Assembly: GCF_000247815.1 (NCBI RefSeq)
Contig: NC_021677.1
Location: forward strand, 9,922,137 to 9,986,136
Origin: Ficedula albicollis
Taxonomy: Eukaryota > Chordata > Aves > Passeriformes > Muscicapidae
Length of the DNA: 64,000 bases
Direction: 5' to 3'
Positions 1 through 11,394 of the stretch are shown here, one piece after another. A program made the translations under genes and the position numbers. Below the pieces are notes generated by a model. It was given only the letters and a program-made list of their open reading frames with translations, did not search any database and was not told the origin of the DNA. How positions within the stretch are numbered: the stretch's first letter is position 1; every line of letters begins with the position of its first letter.

Positions 1-105
1 AGCTCCAGCCCCACCGCAGCCTGCAGGGCTGCAAACGGGCAGGGTGAGAGAGGCTGGAGGCTGGGGGAGGTCTGGCAAGTGCAGCAGGTTCAGAGCTCCA
101 CCTAC

Positions 106-197
106 CTGCAGTACTCTGCGAAGGTCAGCACGTAGCACTTCTCCTCGATGCAGGCGACGCTGTTCTCGTCCTGGTGCCGCGACGCAAAGATCTCATT
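106..197 (-). CDS. BAHD1: BAHD1 coding exon 6, BAH domain
   Basis: This 92-base exon has acceptor GCACAG before base 197 and donor GTAGGT after base 106. It starts in phase 0 and ends after two bases of a codon. It encodes [19 protein letters not shown] followed by [11 protein letters not shown], a strongly conserved inner part of the BAH domain. The (GGGGA)n tract at 211-239 on the plus strand is its polypyrimidine tract in the sense direction. The next exon lies outside the window. Confidence 0.93.
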
Positions 198-3100
198 CTG
201 TGCGGGGAGAGGACAGGAGGGGAGGGGAGGGGAGGGGACAGGTCACCCAGCGGGCCCGAGCCCCAGGAGGCACGGCCAGCGCCACACCCTCACCCACCAC
301 CTTAATGGGGAGTCACCAGAGCCAGTGCCCCACCTAACCCAGGCACCTGCCACGCGCTCTGTGCACCACATTTTAATTCAGCAACAGCGAGCAAAGCACT
401 GACTCTCCCACCATTTCACCCTGCCCAGCACATTTTGTGATCTCGCATCAATTTCCAATGCCACAGAGCTCTTCAGCAGCAAGATCGTGGCTGGCTGCAC
501 CCCTCAAGTCTCCCCTTTCCTCCTGGATTCTCTAATCCATCTTTACGTCAAAACTTAAGGAAACCCTTCTTGTCCAATCACCTCCTCTTCCCAGGGCCCG
601 AGCCCCGGGAGGCACGGCCAGCGCCACACCCTCACCCACCACCTTAATGGGGAGTCACCAGAGCCAGTGCCCCACCTAACCCAGGCACCTGCCACGCGCT
701 CTGTGCACCACATTTTAATTCAGCAACAGCGAGCAAAGCACTGACTCTCCCACCATTTCACCCTGCCCAGCACATTTTGTGATCTCGCATCAATTTCCAA
801 TGCCACAGAGCTCTTCAGCAGCAAGATCGTGGCTGGCTGCACCCCTCAAGTCTCCCCTTTCCTCCTGGATTCTCTAATCCATCTTTACGTCAAAACTTAA
901 GGAAACCCTTCTTGTCCAATCACCTCCTCTTCCCAATTCAGTTAAAAAGGCTGGTTTAGTGAGAGAAGTAGCAACAGCTTTCTCCAGAATCATGGAACAG
1001 AATCCTGGAATGGTTTGGGTAGGTAGGGACCTTAAGGATTATCTCATTTCACTCCCTGACATGGTTGCTTCAAGCCCCATCCAACCTGACCTTGAACACA
1101 TGCAAGGAGGAGCAGCCACAACCTCTATTGGCAAACTTCTCTCCAATTATTCCCAGGGTAATTTAGGGAACTTGGCTCTGCAGCAGGCAGGATTGGTTAT
1201 ACACAGGGTAACCTGGACTGAGCCACTGAGAAGAATTTCAGGTATGGTTAGATCAGCAGAGATGATCTCTGGGAACATGGATGCCCTGCACAAGTCTGGA
1301 AGCATTCCCTGCAGGCTGCATTTCTGCTCTGCTGGAAGGGAAAACTCACAAAAGGGTGAACATCTGGGGAGAGGGTTGATCAGGGACACTAGGAATGCCA
1401 CACCTGCCTTCTGCACCTTGGGGTTCTGGTTTACTCCTTGAATCAAAACTACCTGAGTCACCCTGGCAAGCCTGGCCCAGCCCTCAGCCCAAGCTCTCTC
1501 TTGTTTGAAGAATTGTGTAATTTAAGTGGCTTTGCAAAAACGTGGGTTAATTGCTCCTGGCATTCTCCCTGGACTGGATACACTCACCTTCCATTTATAA
1601 AGTGCCAAATTTTGGTTTAGAAACTCACCTGTGCCCTGCAAGCAAGGCACTTACAATTCCCTGACTGCTCCCGAGTCCTGCTCTCAAACCCTCCCTCCCT
1701 TTTAATTTAAAAAAGTAATCGAAATTAAGAAAGCATCAAATGTTTAAAATTGGGTTGAACACAGCAGTGAATTCCTCATTCCCAGTTAAAACCAGCTTGT
1801 TCTGTCACCCAACACAAGCCCATGCAAAGCAGAGCAAGGCGTGAAGTCACAGTGATTCACACATTTTTTCTTTAAAAAGCAACTCCATTATCCTGGCACA
1901 GCATCCTCAAGTCAAACTTCAGTACTCATCATAAATCTATGCAGGACAAGGATGATGCATCCACGTTTTTTAGTACAAAACTAACACGTTTTTGGAGTTT
2001 AGGAAGCAGATTAAGGGATTTATTAAAAGGCAGCACATGACACAGCCACTCCAGTTTCCTGCAAAATGGCAGCAGGAGCTTTTGCATCAGGCTCTGCAGT
2101 CCTGTAGGAATTAGAATATGCTTTTGGAAAGGCGTCTGATATTGATTCGGTATAAACTTATTCTTCTTTATTCTTAAGGAAACAGTCACAATTACTTTTT
2201 ACTTAGTATGTGGAGTTCTCTCAGATTAAAGGGAGAAACATCAACACTCAGCAGCTTCTGTTAGAGCCTCCATATAAGGAACTCAGAAGCGTTTGTAAGA
2301 GCCCAGAGTTTCTCCACAGGACAATAAATCTGGGGGAAAAGCCCAACTATAGGACACCACCACTCAACACATCTGGCAACAGCTGCATCACAGCCAAGAG
2401 TACTCAGCCTGAGGCCACCCAGGAATGGAGGGAGATGTTGGGGCAGCCCCCTCTTCCTGCAGGAGCCCGGGACGCCCGCTCCTGATCCGGACTCACCTGG
2501 TGCATGCTGGGGTTGCGGCCTCCCTGAGTGTGCTCTGGTCTGTAATACCACAGGAGGCTCATCATCAGCTCCCCTGCAACAACAGGGATTGAAACAAGTC
2601 AAGCCTCAGCCTTCCCCGGGTGTTTTCCCACTCATTCCTGGCTTCCTCCTGCTGCTGCGCCCCCTTCATTCCCACAGCACTCACGGAGAGGCAGCTGTGG
2701 CTGATAAATATTTCATGCTGAACTAGGTGTCCCTTTGTTACAGCAAGAAGCTGCATGGAGTCGGTCATGTTGCTTTTCCACTACACCTTCGCCTTCTACT
2801 CCTCAGGTTACAACATCCCAAGCAAGCCAGGCACAAAAAACTCCCCAGAGATTCAGAAATCAAACGTTTCCACCTGAAAAAAGAATCCATCCAGCACACA
2901 AGCTGGAAAAGATCCAAAGGTGGGAACTTGCAGCACGGATTCCTAGGTTCAGGGCAGAATTGCTGCTGCACTGACACAACCACAATGGGCCTCACCACAC
3001 CTCAATTTATGTCTTTTACACAGAATTTTCGGGGTTTCTTTTCCTCCCTTTTAAGCACGACCTCTACTTTAAAGCATTTGGTTCAGCATCCTTGGCTCAA

Positions 3101-6100
3101 GGATTGCCAGTCAGTCACCAGATCTCACCATAAGTCCCCACAATTCCCACCCTCAGCTCTACTGGGGTCCATCAGAGCTGCTGCAGAAGAGCTCTGCTCC
3201 CACCAGCTCCCAGACCAGATGTTGGATTGGAGCAAACAGCAGCTCCCCCGATGTTTGAGCAATGAAATAATACGGGAGAGGGCTGCTAAGATGGGCACTT
3301 GGCAAATATTACGTGCTTTCACATCCAGGAAGATTTCCGTTTATCAGCCCCAGATGAGTGATTAAGGAGCATTTCAGTTCCTGGAACAATCCAAATGGAA
3401 GCCACGGCGCTAATCTTGTCTCCATCACCCTGGTACCCTAACCAGCCTGCTGCTTTCCCTACTTCCCAAGCATCCCTCCCCTGCTTCCCGCTCTCCTGGC
3501 ACAGTACCTGTCTTGGGGTCCTCCCAGAGGGCGGAGATCTTGGCGACGTAGGGCATGGATTTCTTGCGGGGCCCCGATTTGAGGAGCACGGTGTCCCGCA
3601 CGCGGATGATCTCCCCGTCCCTCTCCACAGCCTGGTAGCTCTTGCGCACGGCCGGCTCCGGCTCGTTCTGCACAGCAGCCAAAACACCCCGGTGAGCAGG
3701 CAAAGCAGACTTCATGGTTTGCCCCCACACTGCTGGCTGTGAGGAGCAGCTCACCAAGGGGACAGCACATCTCACAAAACCCCTAATTGCTGAAATTGAT
3801 ACTCTTACTTCAAATTAAAACTCGCTCGCTCCTTCCATTCTGCACGCAAAACCACAATCTTCAGGAAAATCACCTTTCCATCTGCCTACCTGGAGGCCTG
3901 CCTTTCCTTCCCATTCAAAAGCACCACAAACTAGGTGTGTTTTGAATGCTGTTTCTCTGATACAGACATGGTAAAAAAACCAATAAAACATGAAATATTT
4001 GACACAAGCAGGGCAGGGAATGGCAGGGAGGCCGTGGCACAAAACCTTCCTTAGCAGGACTGCCAATGATTCCTTTGTACCCTCTGACAGTACAAAATAA
4101 TCACTTTTGGGACTATGAACCAGGGGTTTTTAGTCTGCATTTGCTCAGAGTTTCATTTCAGAACGCCTGAGCAGGATGGTTTAACCTCCTGCCAGATCTC
4201 CCAGGCAGGACTGGAAGCATCTTAAGGAGATTAATGCCTCGCTGCTCCTTTGGGGTGTGACAGCCTGAGGGATGGATGCACAAGGCCAGTCTCTAGCCTT
4301 GACAGGCTTCATTCTGGCACAGTCCTTGGCACCTGGACACAGTCCTAATGGCTGAAGTTCCAAAACCAGCCCTGGCTGCTGATCTCAGCAGCCCGAGGTT
4401 GTGCCACCACACCAAGCAGCGGCACAGATCCTGCCTGGACCACAGCCCTCCTTCCTCCTGATATCTACTGCACAGCAATGCCTTGTCCCACCTTGTCAGA
4501 CACCACGTGGGGCCCATTTCAAGGTCTTATGCTTTAATAAGATGAAGGATATTGCCTTCTCTTGCAATTGAAGTGGACTTGACTGGAGATAATTGAATTC
4601 TCTGGCAGGAAATCTCCCATCTTACAGGAACCACTCTCTGCCCCTGAACACAACAAATGGGAAAGTACAGATAGGAAATCCCTGGAGGAGCAACTGGCTG
4701 TGCCACCACACCAAGTTACAAGAAAGGGGATTTTGGGTGCTAGAAAAAATCCCAAGTGGGAGCCAGTATACTGTCTCAGTCCTCTGTGCTCTGAGAGATC
4801 CTTGGGGGGCTATAGACACCCTAAGTGAGAGCCACCTTATGAGAGCTGTCTCTAGACCTGCCCCTCATAATTGAGGCTACAACAACCCTCAGCTTCTCAG
4901 ACAGGTTTGCCCTACCCAGGAGAAAGCAGCTGGAGCACGATCCCTGTAGGATGGACTCCCACGTGCCTCAGGTGCCACCCTTGCACATGCCGGAGCCGGG
5001 AGGATCCGTCACCTTTCAGCTGAGGCCAGCACAGGAGCAGCAGGTTCTCCTCCCCTCCCAAACCACACCGTGCAAGGTAACACCAGGGCACACAGGCAGC
5101 AGAGCCAGCAGCGCCTCTGCTCCCATGGGAATTTCACCGAAACAGCACCGAGTGACCACCTCCAGCTGGAATCAAGCCCTGCACCTCCCAAGCCCTCAGG
5201 GCTGGAGGTGCAGAGGCAGCTGTCCCCCCAGCCCCAGCGCTCAGACACCTACCACGACGTAGACAGCCTTCTCGCAGGCCGTGCCCACGGGGATCCAGCC
5301 GTTGGTGGCTCGGCGCCGGCTGATCCGCTGCTGCTTGGGGTGGGAATGGCCCCCGGCCGCTTTGCTGTTGGAGGCGTGCAGGCAGCCCGGAGTGTTCCGC
5401 AGCCCCGACTTGGAGCCGCTGGGAGGCTTGGAGCTCTGAGGACATTCTCGGGCCATGGTCTGAGGGTCAGAGTTGGGGGTCTGCAGGTGAGGAACGGGCT
5501 CTGCAGCCGGCGGCACGCTGGGCACAGGACATCCTGAGAGCGGGTGGGCAGGCGACGCGGGGTGTCCTGCCACCGGGATTGTGAGGTTCAGCTGGTCCAG
5601 AGACTTGCAGCCTTCTGAGGGAAGGGAAGAAATGAGTCACGGGTCTCATCTGGAACATACAGCGACTGCTCAGCCGGGACTGTCCCACACCACAGCCGCT
5701 TTTGCCTGAAATCCCCTTTATTGCATTATAGCTGTAAAGACTCTCCAGGCTGTAATTTCATTTTGCACTGTCACTGGATTGTAAAAGCAAAGCCATTTCC
5801 GAGCCTGCGTGTTCCAGTGCTCCGCCGATGACACTGCACCACAACAAACCCATCTGAATCCCAAGTAATGCCAGCCAGGAATACACACAAGGCTGGCCAG
5901 TGTCCAAAGCAGTTCCAGCCTGTCAATATGTATAAAAGAAATAAAAGGCTTATCGAAACAATGGGAAGGATTAAATCACACTGCCAAAAGCAGCCAGCTT
6001 CTTTCAAAAAGCCAAATTCTACTAATCAGGGAAAATTGAGAAGATTCTCCAAATTAAGTCAGGAAAGATGAAACAAGGTGGAACACAACCACAAGATGCT

Positions 6101-9100
6101 GCACCCTCAGCAAAACTGTGTCCCTGCAGCAGACACAGGAACCTCAGCAGGTTGGAATTTGGCTGACGCTGCCTCTCAGAGCATCCCAGAAATTCCTTGC
6201 TCTGCTCAGGAGTCACAAACAAGCCTCAACCCAGGTCAATGGAAAAACCAGTTGTAATTACGCCCCATCAGCAGGAAAAGAGTTCCTGGACCAATATATG
6301 ATGCAGCCCTGTTCCCTAAACCTGAGACACTGCTTTTTGGGGTGACCAAAGGACAGCTCCACTCAGGCTCCAGGAGATGCCTCACACCAGAGTGTACAAA
6401 TCTGAAGGGAAAATTCCAACCAAAGCCACTCAGCTCCAGCCAAAGAACTGCTTGGGACCCCTTGCAGAGACGGGAAGTTGTTCATTCCTGCCTCCCACCT
6501 TACCCTCCCTAAGGGCTGCAGCCAAGCCACTGTGGAGCTGAGGGTGCAAGAGATGCCACAGATCATCATCATCGATCAATAAATCAATTAATTGATTTAA
6601 CTTGAATCAATCCCGAGTATCAAATGCCACAGGAACCCCCAAGAGTGCCCAGACATCAGGATGCAAGCACTGGAAGACACAGGACACATGGAGCAAGGAA
6701 TCACCTCTCAGGTATTTTGCTCACAAAAGCAGCTTTTAAGCTTGAGCTAGAGGAGGATGAAGCTTCACAAAAATCTCTACTGAACATGAGAGCCCTGCTG
6801 CAGAGCTGTTCTTGGTGGCACCCCTGGGACTCCTTCCCTGGTCACACACACTTCCAGCCTCTCCGATGGCACTGGCACTGAAGGAGCTCTCACAACCTGT
6901 CCCAGCTCCTTCTTTTCCACTCTTCTCCCACACTGATCAACCACCACCCAAGATCACAGCCCAGTCCCTGGATTTGTACCACACAGGCACAGATATTTCC
7001 CTATAAACACCTGGAATACCCCAAATCAGACAGATGTAACACACAGCATTCAGCATGTCAGGCTGGATCCCTCTCTGATGGAAGCCTGCTGCTTGCAAAG
7101 TTCTTCAGTTCACTAAAATGCCCCACCCTAGGGAAGGAAAATACATCAGAAGTGCATAATTATATTAAAATCAAGCCCTAAGCCTAAGGCCCCATCAATA
7201 TTCTCTGAGACCTCCTTACATGCTTCAATCCACAAACCAAAATCTCAATGAATCTGGTGTTACAGGTTTTTAAATCCAAGTTGCTCCCAGGAAGGAAATC
7301 ACAGCAAGGGAGATCTCAGTAGCGGGGTGACACACTAGCAAATAGATACCCACTCCTGGAACTGCTGTTGCCCTTGCCAGCACCAGGAAGAATCACAGGG
7401 AAGGCTAAGCTCTGGAAAATACTCCGTCTGCACTGCCTGCATCCTTCTGGCTGCACAAAATCAGAGGCACCAGCGCGCAAAAGCCGAGGAACAAAGTAGA
7501 CTGGTATGACCTCGGGGCACTACACAGAAACTGTCAGGCAAGAACACACTGCTGAGCTGGTTGTCTTGTGAGCATTCCACTTTCAAGAGCTCTGAAGGCA
7601 CCAGCGAGCCCTGTCTGGCTGCTGCCGTAGGAAGCAGCACCATGACAGCAGGGATATTTCGGGAAAACAGAAATTACACTTCAACCAAACGCTCCTGAGT
7701 TACAGCAGCTTCCTACAACGGAAGATGACAAAGCCTTGCTTGAACCAAAACTCCATCCACCTACCTGAAAATCTGTTCTCAGTGGGTAAGTCATGCCAGC
7801 TCTTGGCTGGGACACGTGGTTAGTGGAAAGATCCCATGCTGGCACTCCCAGCAGCTGGAGAGCAGCCTCCTCTACGGACCGACTGTTTGCAGCACTGTCC
7901 AGCCTGATGGCTTTACACACAGTACTGGTGTCTGATAACCCCCACACACCACTCCACTTTTAAATATTTAAAAGGGTATTTTTCAGTGGCAGAATCAAAG
8001 CTCCAAGATAAAGCAGGAAGTCTGAAAAGCAGGCGGGGACAGAGGACAGCCAGGCAGGTAATGACGTTTCTATACCCCCCGCACCCCTCCTCATTCCAGT
8101 GCTTCATTGTCAGACACAGAAAGCAAAGATGGGATCAAGAATTCCCAAACTAACAGTGCACCGGGCACTCAGACCACCACAGCAAAACTCCCTGTGCAGC
8201 CCTGCCAGTTCTCATCGATCCACAGAATTCAAAAAGTCTGCAGCCCCCACGAGGGTCTAACAGCAGAGGCAATGCCTGCTTCTCCACAGGCTCTGTGAGG
8301 ATGCCTCAGCCCCCAGAGCCAGGTTTTGGGATAGAGGAGCAACTCATCCCGGTGTGCTCCCGACCCTGCGCTCGGGGCGGCACAGCGGGATGGCGTGCAG
8401 GAACTGAACCCTGCTCCTTTTACACAGATCAAAGCTCAGCCTTAGCTCCAGCGTGACATGCCGTGAGTCAACTTCTCGCTGCCCGAATCCTTTCACCGAT
8501 TCCCTGCTTTCCACACCAATGAGACCTTTCAGTGGGAAAAACCCTCCGGGCTAAAACGGGGGAAGGGGAGGTGGAAGGCGGATCCTTTCCAAGCCGCAGC
8601 TCGGCTGTGGAGCTGAGAACCGCTCGCAGAGGGAACCAGCCTCCAGGCAAGCAGGCACCGCGCCGAGCCGAGCCAAGACACCCTCTTCTCCCAGGAACGC
8701 CGGCCGGGATTTGCGTGCACTTTGGCCCTTACCTGCTGCAAAAGGCATTTTGTAGGGGTAGCTGCTCCGTCCGGCGTGCACGCCGCCGATCCTGCCCTCG
8801 GGCACATGCACCACGCCGCAGACGCTGTAGCTGCTCACGGCCGCTCCCTCCCCGCAGCAGTACGGAGAGCTGCACCAGTGCAGGGGCTGGAGATGAGCAC
8901 CTGATGGCAAGGAACCGGAAGATACCAGGAGCCCCTCGCAGGTGGCAGCCTGCGACAGCTCGTCCTTGGGATAAACGGAGCAGGGGGAATAGCCACTGTA
9001 TCCACTTTGGCCATAATAAACATAAAACCCGTTCAACGGAGTCAGATCTGAGGATTCATAGAGACATCCACAATCCGCGTGATTGCCGGGCACAGGCAAG

Positions 9101-11375
9101 GGAGGGAACTGCTGCACGGGAAAGGAAGGCTGATGAAATTCCTGTTTGGGGGTTGGAGATTTCTCTCCGGGTCTTCCATACTCCGGCTTCATGGAAGCTT
9201 GACCTCCCATGAGCAAAGGCAGTCTGTGGTAGAAGCCCTCCGTGCTGGCATAGGAGCCAGACAGCGACTCATAGGGGACGGGCTCTGTCGTCCCGTAGAG
9301 CCTGGAAGAGTCCCGCTGCTCCCCTTTCCCAAACGTGCCCAGGGTCTGGCCTTGCCAGCCGTGCTGCCCATCCATTTTTAAGCTAGCCACTTCCTTCTTG
9401 GATTTGACACAGTTCTTCCGTCCAGCTTTGGCCCATTTGAGTGTAGATTTCGAACAGTGGTTCTCGGACTTGCCCTCTCCATCCGATTTACTCCTCTGTT
9501 TCAGGGGCTGGTCTTTCTCGTGGGTCAGCTTCAGGAAGGCCACGGCGTTCAGGCTGGCCAGTCTCTTTGGGGTGGGATGGTAGGAGATGGCACCATCCTC
9601 CCTCTTTGCCCCATCATCAAAGACCTCATCCAGCGAATGCTCGCAGCTATTGCATTTCTGACTGGACTCGTGCCGGTTCTTTCCTTTCCCCGTTTTCACA
9701 GCCGGTTTTTGAACGCCGGCCGGGATTTGCGTGCACTTTGGCCCTTACCTGCTGCAAAAGGCATTTTGTAGGGGTAGCTGCTCCGTCCGGCGTGCACGCC
9801 GCCGATCCTGCCCTCGGGCACATGCACCACGCCGCAGACGCTGTAGCTGCTCACGGCCGCTCCCTCCCCGCAGCAGTACGGAGAGCTGCACCAGTGCAGG
9901 GGCTGGAGATGAGCACCTGATGGCAAGGAACCGGAAGATACCAGGAGCCCCTCGCAGGTGGCAGCCTGCGACAGCTCGTCCTTGGGATAAACGGAGCAGG
10001 GGGAATAGCCACTGTATCCACTTTGGCCATAATAAACATAAAACCCGTTCAACGGAGTCAGATCTGAGGATTCATAGAGACATCCACAATCCGCGTGATT
10101 GCCGGGCACAGGCAAGGGAGGGAACTGCTGCACGGGAAAGGAAGGCTGATGAAATTCCTGTTTGGGGGTTGGAGATTTCTCTCCGGGTCTTCCATACTCC
10201 GGCTTCATGGAAGCTTGACCTCCCATGAGCAAAGGCAGTCTGTGGTAGAAGCCCTCCGTGCTGGCATAGGAGCCAGACAGCGACTCATAGGGGACGGGCT
10301 CTGTCGTCCCGTAGAGCCTGGAAGAGTCCCGCTGCTCCCCTTTCCCAAACGTGCCCAGGGTCTGGCCTTGCCAGCCGTGCTGCCCATCCATTTTTAAGCT
10401 AGCCACTTCCTTCTTGGATTTGACACAGTTCTTCCGTCCAGCTTTGGCCCATTTGAGTGTAGATTTCGAACAGTGGTTCTCGGACTTGCCCTCTCCATCC
10501 GATTTACTCCTCTGTTTCAGGGGCTGGTCTTTCTCGTGGGTCAGCTTCAGGAAGGCCACGGCGTTCAGGCTGGCCAGTCTCTTTGGGGTGGGATGGTAGG
10601 AGATGGCACCATCCTCCCTCTTTGCCCCATCATCAAAGACCTCATCCAGCGAATGCTCGCAGCTATTGCATTTCTGACTGGACTCGTGCCGGTTCTTTCC
10701 TTTCCCCGTTTTCACAGCCGGTTTTTCCAGGGCAGGCCAGCTGTCACTGGCTTTGCACTGCAGGCCCTTGAGGGCGCAGTCCCCAGCAGCCTTCCCGGAG
10801 TCCCTGCGGAAGCGCCTGCCGGCTAACAAGCCATCGTCCCGTTCGAACAGCAGGTTGTTCACCGCCTCCGCGTTCAGCGAGGCCAGCCGGCGCTTCCTGG
10901 GCTCCGAGGGAGCAGGATCAAAGTCCTGCTCTGGCCCAGGATAACTTACTGTGCACTTCTCCCCGGATGACTCACTCTTGCCCGCTCCCACAGGCTGAAC
11001 TTGTTCTGAGAACAAAGCAGATCCCAAACCCTCAACCCAGCTGGGAAGGTGCTTTTTTTTACAGCTCGGGGTCTGTTTGGACAGAGAGCCAGCCACATCC
11101 TCCAGCCTGGTGAGGAGCACCTTGCAGGTCTTTTTGCTCACCGAGGGGAGCAGCCGCCTCCGCAGCGGGTACGTCTTTCGCACTTCACGTAAACTCTTGC
11201 TTTTGTTACTCCCTACAAACCCGCTGGGACAGTTCGGAGCCTCCGAGGCATCTCCGTCCCGCTGCTCTGCACTGGCCCTGTCCATCCTCCTGCTGCCTGT
11301 TGGCGACGAGGCCTGGCCAGCAGAACCAGCTGGATGTTTCAGAAGGAAAAGTTGTTTTTTCCGGGCATGCGTCAT
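106..11375 (-). CDS. BAHD1: BAHD1, bromo adjacent homology domain protein 1 (five coding exons; 3' end outside window)
   Basis: The gene runs on the minus strand with coding exons 11375-9749, 5614-5253, 3667-3508, 2573-2497 and 197-106. All junctions are GT-AG and the phases join without a break into 772 codons plus 2 bases. The family is known as a nuclear protein that builds silent heterochromatin with HP1, SETDB1, MBD1 and HDAC complexes, and whose BAH domain reads H3K27me3. The sequence shows an N terminus starting MTHARKK, a basic [11 protein letters not shown] stretch, two RLASLNA motifs near residues 160 and 265, and a C-terminal BAH domain from about residue 655 with the LLWYYRPEH segment. 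The final exon is beyond base 1. A 1016-bp duplication lies inside the main exon region. IVD lies upstream in the same orientation, the conserved vertebrate order. Identification is firm; the promoter and first exon are not located. Confidence 0.93.
252..935. repeat. Tandem direct duplication, 2 x 342 bp
   Basis: Bases 252-593 recur at 594-935 with one difference noticed (cccca versus ccccg near the left end). The unit is unique intronic sequence, not a known mobile element. It begins about 55 bp from BAHD1 exon 6, in the intron. Confidence 0.95.
986..1140 (-). mobile_element. CR1 LINE 3'-end fragment
   Basis: Read on the minus strand, the sequence shows the usual CR1 3' end: the CCATTCCAGGATTCT tail preceded by AACCCAAACC and a diverged segment with GGCTTGAAGCAACC. 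It is truncated and old-looking. Confidence 0.8.
2497..2573 (-). CDS. BAHD1: BAHD1 coding exon 5, BAH domain aromatic-cage segment
   Basis: This 77-base exon has acceptor TTGCAG and donor GTGAGT. It enters one base into a codon and leaves in phase 0. It encodes [15 protein letters not shown] and then [11 protein letters not shown]. The W and Y residues of LLWYY belong to the aromatic pocket that binds trimethylated H3K27 in this family, from memory of published mutants (W667 in human). Confidence 0.94.
2574..3507 (-). other. BAHD1 intron between exons 4 and 5
   Basis: I see no gene, RNA or recognisable repeat in this 0.9-kb intron. The plus-strand open frame at 2727-3365 has no conserved features and is treated as chance. 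Confidence 0.8.
3508..3667 (-). CDS. BAHD1: BAHD1 coding exon 4, start of BAH domain
   Basis: This 160-base exon has acceptor TGTGCAG and donor GTACTG. It starts in phase 0 and ends one base into a codon. It encodes [19 protein letters not shown], then [16 protein letters not shown] and [17 protein letters not shown]. The [10 protein letters not shown] and [11 protein letters not shown] stretches are typical of the first strands of the BAH fold and closely resemble mammalian BAHD1. Confidence 0.95.
3668..5252 (-). other. BAHD1 intron between exons 3 and 4
   Basis: No gene or clear repeat is visible in this 1.6-kb intron. Confidence 0.8.
5253..5614 (-). CDS. BAHD1: BAHD1 coding exon 3, linker before the BAH domain
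   Basis: This 362-base exon has acceptor CCCTCAG before base 5614 and donor GTAGGT after base 5253. It completes the codon split by exon 2 (G plus AA gives E) and ends in phase 0. It encodes [17 protein letters not shown], a proline- and serine-rich linker, a basic [13 protein letters not shown] stretch and EKAVYVV leading into the BAH domain. The linker is low in complexity and less conserved than its neighbours. Confidence 0.93.
5615..8694 (-). other. BAHD1 intron 2, unduplicated part
   Basis: This stretch between exon 3 and the duplicated block holds no gene that I can support. A short AT-rich patch with ATCATC and ATTGATT repeats is at 6566-6600. No full mobile element is recognised. Confidence 0.75.
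8695..10726. repeat. Tandem direct duplication, 2 x 1016 bp, covering the 3' part of BAHD1 exon 2
   Basis: Bases 8695-9710 recur at 9711-10726. I saw no differences in the stretches compared, and translations in several frames are the same. Each unit holds about 978 bases of coding exon, the exon donor and 38 bases of intron. The internal junction joins gccggttttt to gaacgccggc with no obvious microhomology. The unit length is not a multiple of three, so the two copies lie in different frames relative to each other. Confidence 0.97.
8733..9710 (-). pseudogene. Duplicated 3' fragment of BAHD1 exon 2, no acceptor
   Basis: This is the downstream copy of the last 978 bases of the main BAHD1 exon, ending at the same GTAAGG donor (after 8733). 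It stays open and encodes the same residues (second RLASLNA motif through [11 protein letters not shown]). Its start is the duplication junction rather than a splice acceptor, and it follows the functional donor by only about 38 bases. If the upstream copy's donor at 9749 is used, this fragment is removed as intron. If its own donor is used instead, the frame from the true exon meets a stop at about 9696, after [10 protein letters not shown]. It may not exist in the real genome if the duplication is an assembly error. Confidence 0.85.
9749..11375 (-). CDS. BAHD1: BAHD1 coding exon 2 with the start codon
   Basis: This is the large first coding exon, 542 codons plus one base. The exon itself begins at 11392 after the acceptor TTCGTTCCCAG. 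The ATG at 11375 was chosen because the protein then starts MTHARKK, matching the vertebrate family; the open frame extends only five codons further, without another ATG. Residues about 60-90 hold a basic region and [20 protein letters not shown] motifs lie near residues 160 and 265. The C-terminal third is rich in tyrosine, serine, glycine and cysteine. No enzymatic domain is seen, which agrees with a scaffold role in recruiting silencing partners. Its donor GTAAGG follows base 9749. The last 978 bases are part of the 1016-bp duplication. Confidence 0.94.
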
Positions 11376-11394
11376 AGGATCAATGTCCAATCCT
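11376..11394 (-). promoter_or_regulatory. BAHD1 exon 2 splice acceptor and short 5' untranslated part
   Basis: The sense strand reads TTCGTTCCCAG and then 17 exon bases before the ATG. This marks 11392 as the exon start and implies a separate noncoding first exon at higher coordinates. Confidence 0.8.

Larger units (their letters stand above)
198..2496 (-). other. BAHD1 intron between exons 5 and 6
   Basis: This intron carries a 342-bp direct duplication directly beside exon 6 (252-593 and 594-935) and a CR1 fragment (about 986-1140). The remainder, 1140-2496, shows no gene, RNA or clear repeat to me. Confidence 0.85.

Noticed and set aside
211..239. GGGGA repeats as a G-quadruplex element
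   Set aside because: In the sense strand this is simply the polypyrimidine tract of the BAHD1 exon 6 acceptor, though a structure is not excluded.
252..935. CRISPR-like repeats
   Set aside because: The direct repeats are two-copy, long and different at every site; no repeat-spacer array, and the DNA is avian.
8532..10944. Plus-strand open frames of 100-226 codons opposite BAHD1 exon 2
   Set aside because: They are antisense shadows of a GC-rich coding exon and appear twice because of the duplication.
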